DNA from: Adenanthera pavonina
Taxonomy: Eukaryota; Streptophyta; Magnoliopsida; Fabales; Fabaceae
Reading direction: 5' to 3'
NCBI GenBank assembly: GCA_026686845.1
Contig: JAIVEN010000010.1
Span: forward strand, 24,030,001 to 24,094,000
Length of the DNA stretch: 64,000 nucleotides
In this document: positions 12,683-24,503 of the stretch, in pieces
Numbering within the stretch: the first letter of the stretch is position 1
Layout of the letters: each line of letters begins with the position of its first letter
Program-made: the position numbers and the translations under genes
Notes under the pieces: generated by a model
Database searches by the model: none
The model's input: only the letters and a program-made list of their open reading frames with translations
Told to the model about the DNA's origin: nothing

Positions 12683-13507
12683 TATAAGAGAGAGATAACT
12701 GAGCACAAGAGAGCCTATGTTGCAGAAAGAAATTCTTTTATAAAAACATTCTCCCTGGATGCACTGGCACATAGTCGCTTAATTCTCTTGATTGTGTAGG
12801 ATGTGAGATCGCAAATAACCATTCCCTCCCTGTATTAAAATATAATAATAAGCCCTAATTTGTTAAGCGGGCTTGGGCTTATATTTCAACTCACCCATCA
12901 AGGGTGGATTTTATACAGGGTAACCCAACAAAATCAATAAAAAAGATACAATATAAGTTAGAAGGTTCATCTTAGAAGTCCTATTACCTTCATGCCCTCC
13001 TCAGTTACAAGATTTAGATAATCACTAGAAGTTATAGGTTATATTGTGTCGCCTTTGTCATCTACTAGACATTGTGGGATTGTCAAGCACCTGACCCATC
13101 ACCCTCTTGTTATTAAATATGGAATGCTCTGTGTTCTCATTAATTAGTCTTAATTTACTCTCAAAATGAGGCATTATGGATATTAGTTTCTGTTGCACAG
13201 GCACTAAGGACTGTTTTATATGAGTACTTACGGCAAAAATAAGGGAAAAAGAAAATATTGAATCCAAAACAGTAGGTCAAAGATAAGACACTTCCGACCA
13301 TCAATTGCGTTTAACTCATTAGATTTTGCTTGCTATATACTACGTCCATCTTGTGTATCCATGTTGAATGGGTAATGTTCACGTTACACTTCGTAACTGA
13401 AGATTAGAAAAAAGTTCTTTAAGGGATTTTCCACAACCCGATGTTGCAAATAAGCTCCACGTTCCCATGAAGATAGAAAAGTAAAGATCCAAGTTTTGTT
13501 AGAGTTT
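12683..13507. other. Intergenic DNA, nothing recognised
   Basis: AT-rich, low similarity to the repeats in this window. The sequence interrupted by the solo LTR (around 10,205 and 12,678) reads continuously across the target site. I see no coding exon I could name. Confidence 0.45.
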
Positions 13508-13676
13508 AAAAAAGACGGTGGTTCGAACTGGCTAAATTTTTGTGCTCAATCATTTCACACCCGCTCTGGGGTTGTCCCAGACCCATTACTTCTGCGCCAT
13601 CGGGAGGCTTAGTCCTTAATTTAAAGGTTTACATTTCCTTCGGGGAAAGATACAAGCCAGCGTCACTTGGCTCGGC
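13508..13676 (-). ncRNA. Candidate Pol III-transcribed small RNA, 5' end like 7SL RNA
   Basis: Minus-strand transcription would start near 13,676 with GCCGAGC, 27 bp after a TATA-like TTATAA, and end at a T6 run (A6 on +, 13,508-13,513), giving about 165 nt. From recalled family knowledge, plant 7SL (signal recognition particle) RNA begins GCCGAGC and continues to a GCTTGTA step about 20 bases later; this sequence has GCCGAGC...GCTTGTA at the same spacing. After that I see no clear 7SL match. The body has two obvious hairpins (TTTCC-CCGAA-GGAAA near 13,630-13,650 and TCTGGG-ACAAC-CCCAGA near 13,563-13,582) and, near the end, GTTCGAACC, which resembles a tRNA-type B box. A full 7SL RNA is about 300 nt, so this would be a short derivative, a pseudogene, or a different Pol III RNA. 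The promoter evidence is stronger than the identity. Confidence 0.4.
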
Positions 13677-13699
13677 AACCAACTAATTGGCGTCAAACT

Positions 13700-13742
13700 A
13701 TTATAAAGTATAGCTTGTGTCAGATAGCTGACGATGTGGGAC
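13700..13742 (-). promoter_or_regulatory. Plant snRNA-type promoter: USE plus TATA
   Basis: GTCCCACATCG on the minus strand (13,732-13,742) is an exact copy of the plant upstream sequence element RTCCCACATCG. TTATAA follows after about 25 bp (near 13,700-13,707). In plants that spacing is typical of Pol III-transcribed U3, U6, 7SL and MRP genes, whereas Pol II snRNA genes have about 10 bp more. The arrangement points at the small-RNA candidate immediately downstream. Confidence 0.5.
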
Positions 13743-14828
13743 TAGTTTGTTCGTTAGGATGAGTGGTTTTATAATGCAACCAAATCGGACTGGGACTAAT
13801 TTGTCAGTTATACAAGCAAACCAGCCATTCGTGCCGATTCTTTCTACAATGCTTTTAATTATTGAAATTAGAAACAAAGGCATATCAGTGGCACTCATCA
13901 AAACTTCATGTAAAGTATTTAATATATATAGACATAATCAATTCAAACTTACAACGCTTTTAAATACCGATCGATCTTCTCCATTTCTAACCTACTTTAT
14001 CAAAACATAATATCAGAATAATTAAAAAAGTGATATTTGTTTTAACAATAAGCTTTACCTGAATCGCGTCATTTCTCAACGACCTTTTAACCACTGCTCT
14101 GCCCATTGAAAGCCAATAACATTGTGTTTAAGGAGTTTCAGAATAAGTTAATTCAAAATACAATATTCCTGAAAGGAAAACGCATTTAGTCGAACTTTAT
14201 GTCACTGTTAATGATTATATATGTTATAAAATAAAAGATGACGTCATTAATGTTTTCTCTCATTCATCAACAGTGCATAAATGGTAGATGCATCAAACTA
14301 CATATTCATACGAAAATCGGTTGCAGTTAACAATCTGGTAGGAGCCATGGAATGATTTATCTTTTTAGCTAGGAAGAGATTAAAATGTAAAACAACCATA
14401 ATATCAATTCTATTTATTGATAAGAAAGTATAGTAATATAAATTAAATCACATATTTCCCATGATTTTAATTGTTTCAACGCCATGCTGTCAACCACAAA
14501 AATCAGATATCCGACATCCAAAAGACCAATTCTTTAATAAGAACTGAATTGTTGGAATACTTTAAGGAGTTGACTGTGCATGTGGAATGCGTTTGATCTT
14601 TGAAGATATAGCCATCACCGTAAGCTCCATCTTCTTGATTATTATTTTCTTAGAAGAAATCACAGTTGGGGCCGAAATATAAAGTTAATTATAATTTAGA
14701 ATCAATAGTCTAAAACATTATATATAATAACAGGCTAATGGTCCATATCTAAAAATAAATCCAAAGCCAAATTATTTTAATACCACTATTCATGTATTTC
14801 AAAATTTCAACGTGTTCACCAGAAATCC
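13743..14828. other. Intergenic DNA, nothing recognised
   Basis: Short overlapping frames on both strands (60-90 codons) have no recognisable composition or motifs. No LTR, TIR or RNA signal seen. Confidence 0.45.
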
Positions 14829-15325
14829 GCAACTCCTTCTCTGCTTTCTACCAGGGAAGAGTACTTGAATTTAAGTTCTTAAAATCATCAATGGTTATAT
14901 TATTTCGCAACTTGTTCACTAGAAATGTGCAACCTATTCTCCCCTAATTTGCAACTCATTCTCCACTTATTGCTAGAAAATTCCAATTTTAACTTTTTGA
15001 AGATATCAAGGGTCGTTCCAATATTTTGCAACCTTGTTTATTATTAATTAATTTGCAACTCCTTCTACATTTTATATTAGGGAAGACTCAAATTTATATT
15101 TTTAAAGTCTTCAACCAGTATTCTGCAACTTGTTCACATGAATTGCAATTTTTTCACTTTTAATTTGCAAGTTACTCTTTGCTTTTATATATATAACTAT
15201 GAGATTCAAATTTTTACTTTTTGAAGTCATCAATAGTTACAGTATTTTACAACTTGATAGCCTGAATTTACAATTTGTTCTCTCTTAATTTGTAGCTCAT
15301 TCTCTGTTTTTTCTACAACTTCAAT
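14829..15325 (+). repeat. Degenerate tandem repeat, ~105-125 bp unit, four copies plus a partial
   Basis: Units begin at GCAACTC-type steps at 14,829, 14,951, 15,055, 15,167 and 15,292 (periods 122, 104, 112 and 125). Each unit repeats the order: GCAACT.CTTCT, a pyrimidine-rich part, a GACTCAAATTT-like part, TTTTTGAAGT.ATCAA, a TATTTTGCAACTTGTTCAC part and TTAATTTGCAA. The units have diverged heavily. No coding potential is visible. Confidence 0.7.
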
Positions 15326-15329
15326 AAGG

Positions 15330-17600
15330 GTGTTTTTATAATCTCATATTTTAATTTTTTTGACTTAGAGACCTTTGGTCTCTCAATGTAGGATTTATGA
15401 CTTCTGGTCCTAAATTATAATAAACTTGATATTTTGGTCTCAATTGTGACTCTCCCCTATTTTTTTTTATGTCTCTCGAATGTTATTTTTCTACTTTTTC
15501 CCTCTCCCATATTCGTATTTGTAGATTCTTATTCCTTCTTTATATTCTCATTTTATTTCTTTTTTTGTGGTAAAAAGAAACTCCTAAGTGGTAAGAAACC
15601 TTCTAAAAACATAGGAGACAATGGAATATACAGAGTTGGGAAAATTAAATAGAACAAAATAAAGAGGTGACACCTATTCCTACACCAATCTCTTGAAGTA
15701 GTTAAAGTTGATCGATTATAAACTGAAGTTTTTGATAAATTCATCCTTTCTTTTCAAATTGAGACAAAATTAATTATGTAAAAATTAATTCGACTAAAGG
15801 GGACACTATAGAAACATCATATGAATAGAGGACATGAGCGTCAATATGAACTTTCAAGAGAAAGGAGAAGGAATTTAGAAAAACAACTATCAAATTTTCA
15901 AAAAATTAGTATTAAATTTTAAAAAACTAAAAATTTTAGAATTTAAAATAATTATTATCAAAGCATTTATAATTCTATCTTTCTTAAAATTTAGTAATTA
16001 TTTTTCTTAAAAAAAGATAATAAATTTCATACAATTTTTACTGATTTTTATCCTTAAAAGTAACTATTTATATTTTTAAAATATTTTTAACACAACATTT
16101 AAAAACTGAGAGTCCTAAAAGATGTACTTTTTCTCCTGTGTAAAATGCGTATATTTTCTACATTCCTTGACAATGTAGATATGAAGGCTTAAGTGGTCAG
16201 TACTCAATAGAAAAGTAGCTTTTCTAGGCCCAAAAAACAAAAGCTTGCTATAGTCTATAGATATTAATGAATCTATTAAACAAATAAGCCAAAAAAAAAA
16301 ATTCCAGACTCACGTGTGTCTTGAAATTTCAAAATTTAATCATCTCTTTTTTTTTTATTGCAATATTTTCATCCAATTAAATAAAAAGATGAAATAAAAA
16401 ATTTATTCTAAAAAGCTCATTCCATGAAGCAAGGACCCTTTACTTTCTCCCAACACTAATGTCAAATACTGACAACAACAAAGAAACACTTTAATGCTAA
16501 ATATAGTCAGCCTTGGAGACATAGAGTAGAAGAGCAATATGATTAAGCGAATGATCGTCACATTATTTTCATGAGAGTCCATATTACATGTTAACTGGAG
16601 ATCGAAGAATAGTATGCAAAACTCGTAAGTGTTTTAATGACTGAACTCGCTTTCCTACAAAACTAATGGGCTTTAGCAGCTTTTTTTTTTTTTCTTTTCT
16701 TTCGTTTATTCTTTTACAGTTTCAGAAAACGTACCATTATGCATGAGATAGTTGTTGAGTTTGAATAAAATTATGACAAATTAAAAGAAATACAAATTGA
16801 GAGGATCCAAATTCATATCTAGATGAGAAATGGAAGGTGATGATCTTACAAAGCTAATGGTTCTATTAACATTTTCTTTTTGAACTATCTCTAGGAAAAC
16901 CTAGTCTAAGAGAAATCGTATTCCCGTACAAGAAAACACAAGAAGTTGATAGATATAGCTCCATTGATATGCAGACCCAAATTGGCAGAGTAATTTCGAA
17001 TTATATAAAAATTCTTCCTTGGCTTTTTACTTGGAAAATCAAGAACTTTTCAAGGTTTCGATCCGCATGAAATTTCTCACAGAATTTAGCCTTTCTCATA
17101 GAAATTCTCATACTGTGTTTTTGACCAAGGTTAACAATCTTCTGGCATCAGACACAAAAAATAATGAGGAGTAAGCGCTTCCATGCATGCTTCAGCATAC
17201 GAAACTACTAAAATATTGTCAACTTAAGTGACACATACAGTCGAATAGAGTCTTATGATTAATCAAAAGTTAGGACGTCCTTCAGTTTACATCCACAAGA
17301 GAATATTACACAACTTACTAGTATGATATTGAGTGATGACTGAGCCCACTCTCAAATTTACTGTGTAACAAACAATATTAAATAAATGAAATTGTTGTTA
17401 CATTCAAATATTTTGATCCAAGAAAACAACCAATTGTATCTGCAATAGTACTCTGTGACTAATTTAAACATCTGGCATATAGCCTTGTTAAAGCACAAGT
17501 ATCATGCATGTTTCCGTCTCATATATATAATTGTCAAAGCTAAATAAGGGGCAAGAAAGAAAGAATAGCTAAGAGTTAGACTACTATAATTTGGCATAAA
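15330..17600. other. Intergenic DNA, nothing recognised
   Basis: Long AT-rich stretch with poly-A/T runs (for example T13 near 16,680). I find no gene, RNA or repeat that I can support. Confidence 0.4.
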
Positions 17601-17638
17601 CTAGGAAACAGCTGGAAGAAGCAAACAGCAAACCTGAG

Positions 17639-18110
17639 CTAAGAATGCCAGCGAACTGCTTTATAAATTGAAGCAGCTCGTGGACCTTTCTCGATTGTCA
17701 TGAAATATGCTAGCTAGTATCTGATAAGAAAACAAGGAAGCATCACAGTTTACTACGATTTATTGAAGTGCCTGCAATGTACATTATTATTGACCCTATG
17801 TACACTACAGAATGCAGACGGCTTAAAATGAACAGTCAAGCAAGTGAAAAAAATCTAATCTGAATTGTTTCAAAATTCAAACCAACTACACTCATTGAAA
17901 TCGCTTCAATTCACTTTTTCGTACGTCATCCTCATCAAATCTTATCACGAAGATCGAATGATCAAAACAGCCACATTGGGACCACCAGTGTAACTTGTTT
18001 ATGTCATCATCATATTTCCACGAGATCAGAGTATCAAATAGGCCAAGGGCTTGATAGAAACATTGGTTCAAATGGGTCCAAAGGAAAAAACTTTTCTTAG
18101 TACCGTTGAA
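17639..18110 (-). other. Weak coding-like or transcript remnant
   Basis: Two minus-strand stretches look less random than their surroundings. First, a 20-codon frame starts with ATG at 17,701 and stops at 17,639; it sits between a pyrimidine tract ending in CAG and a CAG|GT step, so it could be a short exon or an upstream ORF. Second, a frame without its own start runs from about 18,110 to about 17,890 and contains LHWWSQCGCFDHSIF before a stop. I do not recognise either peptide. This could be a decayed gene or chance. Confidence 0.2.
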
Positions 18111-18179
18111 AGCCCAAAATCCTGGTTCAAGAGGCTAGGCCCACAGAGGGTACTGTGGAATGGTGGTTCAAATGGATAC

Positions 18180-18500
18180 TCGTTTTCTTTGTATTAGAGT
18201 ATATGCTTAGGATTTCCTACAAAAGGGGGAAAAAAAGAGTATGCTTAGGATTTCTTATTTAGCATACTTATAAATAGGCCTATAGTCCAATAATATAGAC
18301 GAATTGATATATTGGATTTAATTAAGTTTTTTAATAAACAAAGGCATTTGAGATTAGGTTATGTTGCCCTTTGTAACTTTTGTGGATTAGGATATGCTTG
18401 TTTTCTTATTAGAATATCATAATGATTTCTTATTTATATTGCCTGTAAATAGACCTCTAGTATAATAATTATATTATACCGTTTTTAATATTGATTTATT
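18180..18500 (+). repeat. Possible degraded LTR, two imperfect copies
   Basis: Two related blocks, about 18,200-18,290 and 18,375-18,470, each read as a GGATATGCTT-like step, ATTTCTTATTTA, a TATAAATAGGCCT or TGTAAATAGACCT step, then TATAATAAT. The TATAAATAG element followed by such text is common in Copia-type LTR R regions. No termini or target duplication could be found, so the assignment is tentative. Confidence 0.3.
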
Positions 18501-20576
18501 GAATTTGCTTGTTTTTTGTTTTGCTGTTTTATTGTTCATGTCATCTATTAATTGATTTTTCTGAAAACTTGTGAAAATTTACACATATTACCAGATCTTG
18601 CCCTGAGGTGAAATTGCTAGCCGAGAGAAGTTAGTTCATGAAGTACATTGATGAATTGCTTGATGCATGTGTTTTCCTTTTTTTCCTTTTGTTTACCACT
18701 CGTGGTGTCTTGTAATAAGTAATATAATTATGAATAAAGTAATTTTGCTATAATTTTCAAAATCCGGTTAAGTATCAAATGCTGCACTTTCTCTTAATTT
18801 GAGCCACACAAATAACAAGAGCAAAAGCACATAAAACATTAACATACACCAAGTTAGATGTTAGTGGTGGTTCTAGGAGAAAGGAAACAACAAAGGATTA
18901 TCCTTCATTTAATTACTTCTTTGTGGCTAATTACCTTACCCAACTTTATTTTTAATACAATTATATGAGAGTTTAGGATTCAATTACACTTCTAAGCATA
19001 TGTTAATGCCAAAGAAGTTTCATATATAATTAACATAACCAACAATCTCTTGTCAAACCTAACGCTTGGCCCATATATGGATATTAAAAAAAAGATTGTG
19101 TCAAATACTGAATTTATTGAAAAAAAAAAGTTCAGAAAGTGAGTTGGCCCATTTGATTTTGCTAGCCCATCACAAGAGGGCTAGGCTGATATTTTCTTAG
19201 CCCACCAAAAAGTGAGATGGCCTAGCCTAACCCACATATGCTAGTGCCCATAGTGGGTTGGCTTATATGAGTCAAGCCAATTCAATTGTCAACCCTACTT
19301 TTTTTTAATAGCAAATTGCTAACTATACTTTTTGTGAAGTGAACGTGTGATGTTTTGTACTTGCTAGTATAAATATAAAGTGTAAAAACTTATACTAAGT
19401 TACATTATTTTTAAGTTATAAATAAGAAAGATCACTAAAATGTGTTTTCTTTCTCCTAATAAATTTTTTTTATACATATAGCTAAAAATCAAACTGAAGG
19501 TATAATACGTAAGAGATTCAATTATTTACCAACTAGGCTAGAAGCGCTCTTTGGTCTTTCTCACAATTATATTACTTGAATCGGCTGAATGCTTGCGGAT
19601 TTTACAGCGTTTATGCAACGATACCGTTTTCGGAAATGCGCAGAATGTACGCTATTTTGAAACAACGAAGAAGGTTCACTTTTTGAAATTTCCTTTTTTT
19701 TTCCATCACTTTTTTTGAAATTTCTTGAACACCCACCAAGTGTACTGCATGTTTTAATAGGTCGATCAAGTTGTTTTTTTTTTTCATGTCATAATTTGAA
19801 TAGTTGGGATTGATCCCTTTTTTTCTGGATTTTTTTAAATTAAGCTAAATAGCATTATAAAGAGATTGTTAATTTATTATTATGATAGTATTGACTATTT
19901 ATACAAATGAGTACGAATAAACATTTTAATAATTATGAATATCAAATATATTATTTATCAATTTAAAAATGTTGATTCATAATTTTAGAATGAATTTCCA
20001 TAATGGATAATTAAAATTTTAATTTATAGTAACTCTACTAAGAAGAGGCTGCTAGATTTCTTTTATAGAAAATATTGAAAAAGGTTGTTTCAATGACGGC
20101 TGCTGCTGGAAATCTTGAATCTTCAAATCTATCAATAAATTGGGCCTGTTTGTTGAAGAATTTTTACAAAGTTATCTGTATGTTGTTTAAAAAAGTGATT
20201 AATTATTTAGAAATTTGGTGAAAAATAGAAATTATTTTATATTTGATTAAAATAGAAAAATAATTCTTACAATTTTGTAAAGTGAGAAAAGCATATTATG
20301 ATTTGTTTGGGTGCAAAGTTTATTATTTTTGCAATGTTGTTGGACTAGATTTTCATAAATTGCAATATTGTGATTCCACTATTTTATCTCTCATTTATCA
20401 CATATGTTTTTTTCAAAGCTACTTAGAGTAGTAGCTTCTCAAAATTATCAATTTTTTTTTTCAAATTTTGATTATTTCTAAAAATATAAATAGATATTCT
20501 AAACAATTTTAAAAGTATTTTTTCATTAAAAAAGTGATTTTTTTCATAAAAAACAAATGCTGAAACAATCAAGCAT

Positions 20577-20850
20577 ACTACACCAAAAATCATTGAGCTT
20601 TATTGGCAGGTAATTTTAGTTTTTGTTGATGTTTTAAACCGCCTACTATTTTGGTACAAACATAAAATAAGTCAATTTTGTAAGTAGTTATAACTGCCAA
20701 CAAAAAATTTATTGATAATTATTTATACAATCCTAAACAAAAATACCCCTTTACATTTTTTTAAAATAATTTACATAACATTTTTGTAGACGGCTATCTA
20801 ACCGCCTACAAAGTCTAATCTTTGTAGGTAGTTATAATTACAAGCAAATT
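20577..20850. mobile_element. CACTA-like terminus with subterminal hairpin
   Basis: TACTACACCAAAAATC at 20,577 resembles a mutated CACTACACCAAAAA terminus. About 200 bp inside is an inverted repeat, TTTGTAGACGG...CCGCCTACAAA (about 20,785-20,815), followed by a further TTTGTAGGTAG. Similar GTAGACGGTTAT / AACCGCCCAC units occur at 53,803-54,060. Short CCGCCTACAAA-type repeats in the subterminal DNA are usual for CACTA (En/Spm) elements. No transposase and no second end were found. Confidence 0.45.
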
Positions 20851-21705
20851 CCTTTTCTCTTCTCCTCTTACTTTTGTTTGTATTTTTTTTTAAATAAATG
20901 TCAACTATTAAATGTAAACAAAACCTAAACCTGAAGTAGTGGCAATAAGTGATGTTAATTACAGCGAATAAATTGGCAATGACCGTTCGAGAATGTCACT
21001 AAATCGTTGCCAAGTCATTATTTCACGACAGTAGAAAAACGCCGAAGATATATAACATTTTTTTACAACTTTTGACTATTTTATTTTCCACTTCTTTCAT
21101 CAAGAATATATCGATAGAAAATCTTTGCTAGTAATATTTTTTTTAAAGAGGGACCAAAATAATAAAAAGAAAATAAAACAAAACAAATTCACAATATATT
21201 AATAAAAATTACTTGATTTGCAGAGAACAAATTAAAATGATAATTCTATAAAACATTAAATTAAAACAAATTTGATCTATGAAAAAATAAATTGACAGCC
21301 TATAGAAACAAAATCGACGTCAGGATGTGTGGAGTACTTCTTGCTTTGATGATTGATTAAAGGATTGCTTCCATAAAACTTCGAACTAGAAAATATTACT
21401 TTATAGCACTAACAGTCTTTAAATTCAACAATTGAATCGGGCCAAAAAAAAATTCAACAATTGAAAAGATTTCAGCCACACAACTCAAGACCAAGTCTCT
21501 CTTCAAAGTCTTCATACTGTAATATTCAAAGAAAAAACAGGAATTCTCTTTACCCATGATACTATAAATTAACATAAGCTTAATTGATCCAAACCAAAGA
21601 GACACTAAAACCCATTTCACTGCACTAAAACTCATTTCACTATCTTTTTCTTTACGACTATCTCTTTGAAGATTATCCCAGAGTTCTATCAACTCATCAT
21701 TCATC
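20851..21705. other. Upstream region of the PRA1 gene
   Basis: AT-rich DNA with a TATAAATTAAC step near 21,565, about 140 bp before the ATG, which could serve as its TATA box. A 137-codon minus-strand frame (21,396-21,809) overlaps the PRA1 start region antisense and is treated as a shadow. Confidence 0.4.
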
Positions 21706-22297
21706 ATGCCAAGTTTTGGAACAACCCAGAGAATTCTCCCCTCATCAACACCTTCTTCATCCACTGATGAACCATATGAACCAAAAATACCTCTCCAAAA
21801 GCAGTACAAGGACTCTAACTTCTACTGTCCTTTCAACATTCCCTTAACCCCAGAAGCTGCAGCTGCTCGTATCATCAGAAACTTGGGCAACTTAGGGTTA
21901 TACTACACACTTTTTGTGTGGATCATACTCTTCATAACCCTAATCCCTGAACGCAAGGTCTCCTTGATTCTTCTGGTAATCATGAGCTATGTGACAACGT
22001 TGTTCTTGCTGCTACTAAGGGCATACCCTAATTCTTATTTCCTCTGTAGAGTTGTAGACAAAAGGTTTGTTTTGGGTTCTGCTTGCAATTGCAACTATAG
22101 TTCAACTTATTGTAACAGGAGCAGGGATTCATCTGGGTGTCACTTTGGCATCTTCTATGCCCCTTGTTTTGGTTCATGCTGCTTTATGGATTAGTCATAA
22201 TGAGGTTTCTGAGATTGGTGAGGCTTCTGGTGTTGCCGGACTTGCTTCCCCTTCCGATAAAAGTAAAAATGGAGGAAAGGGTCCAAATTTGGTGTGA
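21706..22297 (+). CDS. PRA1 family protein (prenylated Rab acceptor), one-base frameshift
   Basis: PRA1/YIP3-family proteins are small ER/Golgi/endosome membrane proteins that bind prenylated Rab GTPases and help sort them in vesicle traffic. The ATG at 21,706 gives a Ser/Pro-rich N-terminus (residues 1-35), the plant PRA1 signature FYCPFNIPLTPEAAAARIIR (residues 39-58), and hydrophobic segments at about 64-80 and 84-104. The frame is lost after VVDKRF (about residue 121). The +1-shifted frame continues from about 22,067 with the third and fourth hydrophobic stretches (LLAIATIVQLIVTGAGIHL, then LASSMPLVLVHAALWI) and a polar tail ending at 22,297. One extra G in the GGG at 22,073-22,075 accounts for the break; without it the frame would span about 196 codons, normal for the family. 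Plant PRA1 genes are typically intronless, so an intron is unlikely. It is either a recent pseudogene or a base-calling error. Confidence 0.88.
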
Positions 22298-22328
22298 TTT
22301 TTGGTTGTAATCATGCGGTCGTTTGGGT

Positions 22329-22334
22329 AATAAA
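22329..22334 (+). terminator. Poly(A) signal of the PRA1 gene
   Basis: AATAAA lies 32 bp after the stop codon at 22,297, a normal position for a plant near-upstream element. Confidence 0.5.
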
Positions 22335-22399
22335 TTGAAAACTCAGATTATCATCTGAGCAGCTTGTAGAGTTATATTGAAGTAAGGTGCATTTATTTA

Positions 22400-24503
22400 T
22401 TTTTGCGTAATATTGATCCCTGGTATGATGAATCTATTAGCGCCCACCGTTTCTTGTCCATAGTTACCATTAGAGGAGTTAGTCCGTGAATATATTTCGT
22501 TCAATATAAATTTTCACTTGGTTGAAATTATACCAAGTTGACTGAAAAGTTGTTTTGACTAGATATTCTTTTCATGGGAGCGTGGAGTGTAATAAATAAT
22601 AATTTAAATTTTTTTAAAAAATTGCACCTATTTTCCTAACATGTCAAGGCTGCGGAAATATATAAAAAATATTGAAAAATAAAAAAGAATGCACAAAGCT
22701 TAACAAAAAAATAGAGAATAATTTTTCTTTCTTTTTTTTTTTTTAGCCAGATATAGAGAACAATTGAGAAAGTAATATATATATATATATACACGGAACC
22801 TTATTTTCACTATTTTCACACATTGCAGAATTTGGAGAATGAATCATATTCTCACTTCCTTATCCGTGTACAATAAAAAATTTTATAACTTTGAAGAAAA
22901 TGATTTAACTATCAATCCACATTTGTGGTCCGAAACAACTCAAATTAAATTAATCAGAATCTAAAAGGACTGTCGGATACGGGTGGTTCAATCCAAAAAA
23001 AAAAAAAAGATATCATCATTCCTTAAAGAAACATATTACAGATACACGCTTCTTATTAACTAAGTTATCTTGAGTCTCTCTCAAAGAGATTACCTCAAAT
23101 TGCACACTTTTTTTTTTTTATTGTTTTCAATGTATTATGTTGCAGAAATTACAATGGAATTAATATATAATTTAATTTGGAAAACAGAAGATCATATATT
23201 GGTTTATATTCGATGGGGGATAAATTTTTGTATGATTGTTCATGCTTTGGTGAATAAAATGGAGACAAGATATCAACGTTGCTTCCTTGAGTTAGTGGCT
23301 TCTCTCGTAACTAGAAATTCGTCCTATGCATTGCATAGAAGACGTATTTGTGACAAAAGCATCTAGTGGGATCCTCTAATTTCAAAGTTAATATATATAT
23401 ATATATTCAAATATTATGCCACAAAACAACAATTTATAAAGCTCAATACAAATAAAATAAATCACATATTAAACTATTTATAAGCCATTTTTCCTAAATG
23501 ACTTCCTATATATTGAAATTATCCAATAACATAGATGCATCTTGTGAATATCTTATTTTGTACGGTTCATTTAGGAAAAATAATAAATACATAAAAAATA
23601 AAAGAAAATGTCTATTATTGAGTTCATGAAAAAATAAAATAAAATAAATTCATAATACTCTAGAAGATTATCCTTAAGACATGGAAGATATTAAAAATAA
23701 AATATTTTTGAGTTATCTTAAAATATCCATTAAGAGATGAAAGATGTTAAATATAAAATATATTGAGGTTATCTTAAAAGATTCTAAGGTACAATTGGAA
23801 AATAATCACTTGATTAAAATACATAATATAGAAAAAAAATAAAACAAAAAAAATTTAGGGATTATCTTTTAAAATCTTACTAACTTTCCTATCTATAGGA
23901 TTTGAAAAAAATATAAAAGTAATATAAAGTAAGAGGCAAGATGATTAAATCAATAATAATAAATATCTCTTAAATGAGATTTAATAATTTTCAAAAGCAT
24001 TACAAAATTAAGATATTATTCTATATGATTTTTATCTTCAAAATTCAAAATATTTTAAATTAACAAATGAATAGCAAAGCTCTTCTATAAATAGAGGGCC
24101 TGAGAGCCAAAGGAGGTCCCAACAATCAAAGAGAGCTGTAGGGAAATTAAAAAAATACCTAAGAGCATTTTGGTAGAGATAAGGGGAAGAAAATTAAGAG
24201 AATTCCTATATAGACACAGGTAAGCTCCTATCTAATATTATCTCCTTATAAGTGCTTTATCTATTTCTTCATTTGTTTAATTTTTTCACATCCATAATTG
24301 ATATGGAGAATCCACCATGAGCCTAAAACCTTTAACTTCTTGTTTGCGTTATGTTCATGAAGTATGTTTGCGCTACATTCATGAAGTATGTATGTATGTG
24401 TATGATATATCACAATAGTGAGATTAATATCCAAAGCCTTTTGTCTTCTAGTAGCTAAAGCATGATGGTACTTTTGATACCATGAAATACTAGTAATGCA
24501 TCA
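22400..24503. other. AT-rich spacer between PRA1 and the Gypsy insertion
   Basis: It holds TA microsatellites near 22,775 and 23,392, A/T homopolymers and a 98-codon frame at 23,070-23,366 that I do not recognise. CTATAAATAGAGGG at about 24,087 looks like a strong TATA box and may belong to an older element. A 24-bp direct repeat (GTTTGCGYTAYRTTCATGAA) occurs at 24,342 and 24,366. Confidence 0.4.

Noticed and set aside
13508..13530. tRNA gene suggested by GTTCGAACC
   Set aside because: No acceptor stem, A box or cloverleaf can be built around it; kept only as a feature of the Pol III candidate.
19130..19300. hAT-type element suggested by repeated GGGCTAG / TAGCCCA phrases
   Set aside because: Phrases such as GCTAGCCCATCACAAGAGGG occur, but no terminal inverted repeats or 8-bp duplication were found.
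21396..21809. 137-codon minus-strand frame
   Set aside because: It overlaps the PRA1 start antisense, and its composition follows from the PRA1 coding strand; no recognisable domain.
23070..23366. 98-codon plus-strand frame
   Set aside because: No recognisable family, starts in a pyrimidine-rich region, and the AT-rich context makes chance openness plausible.
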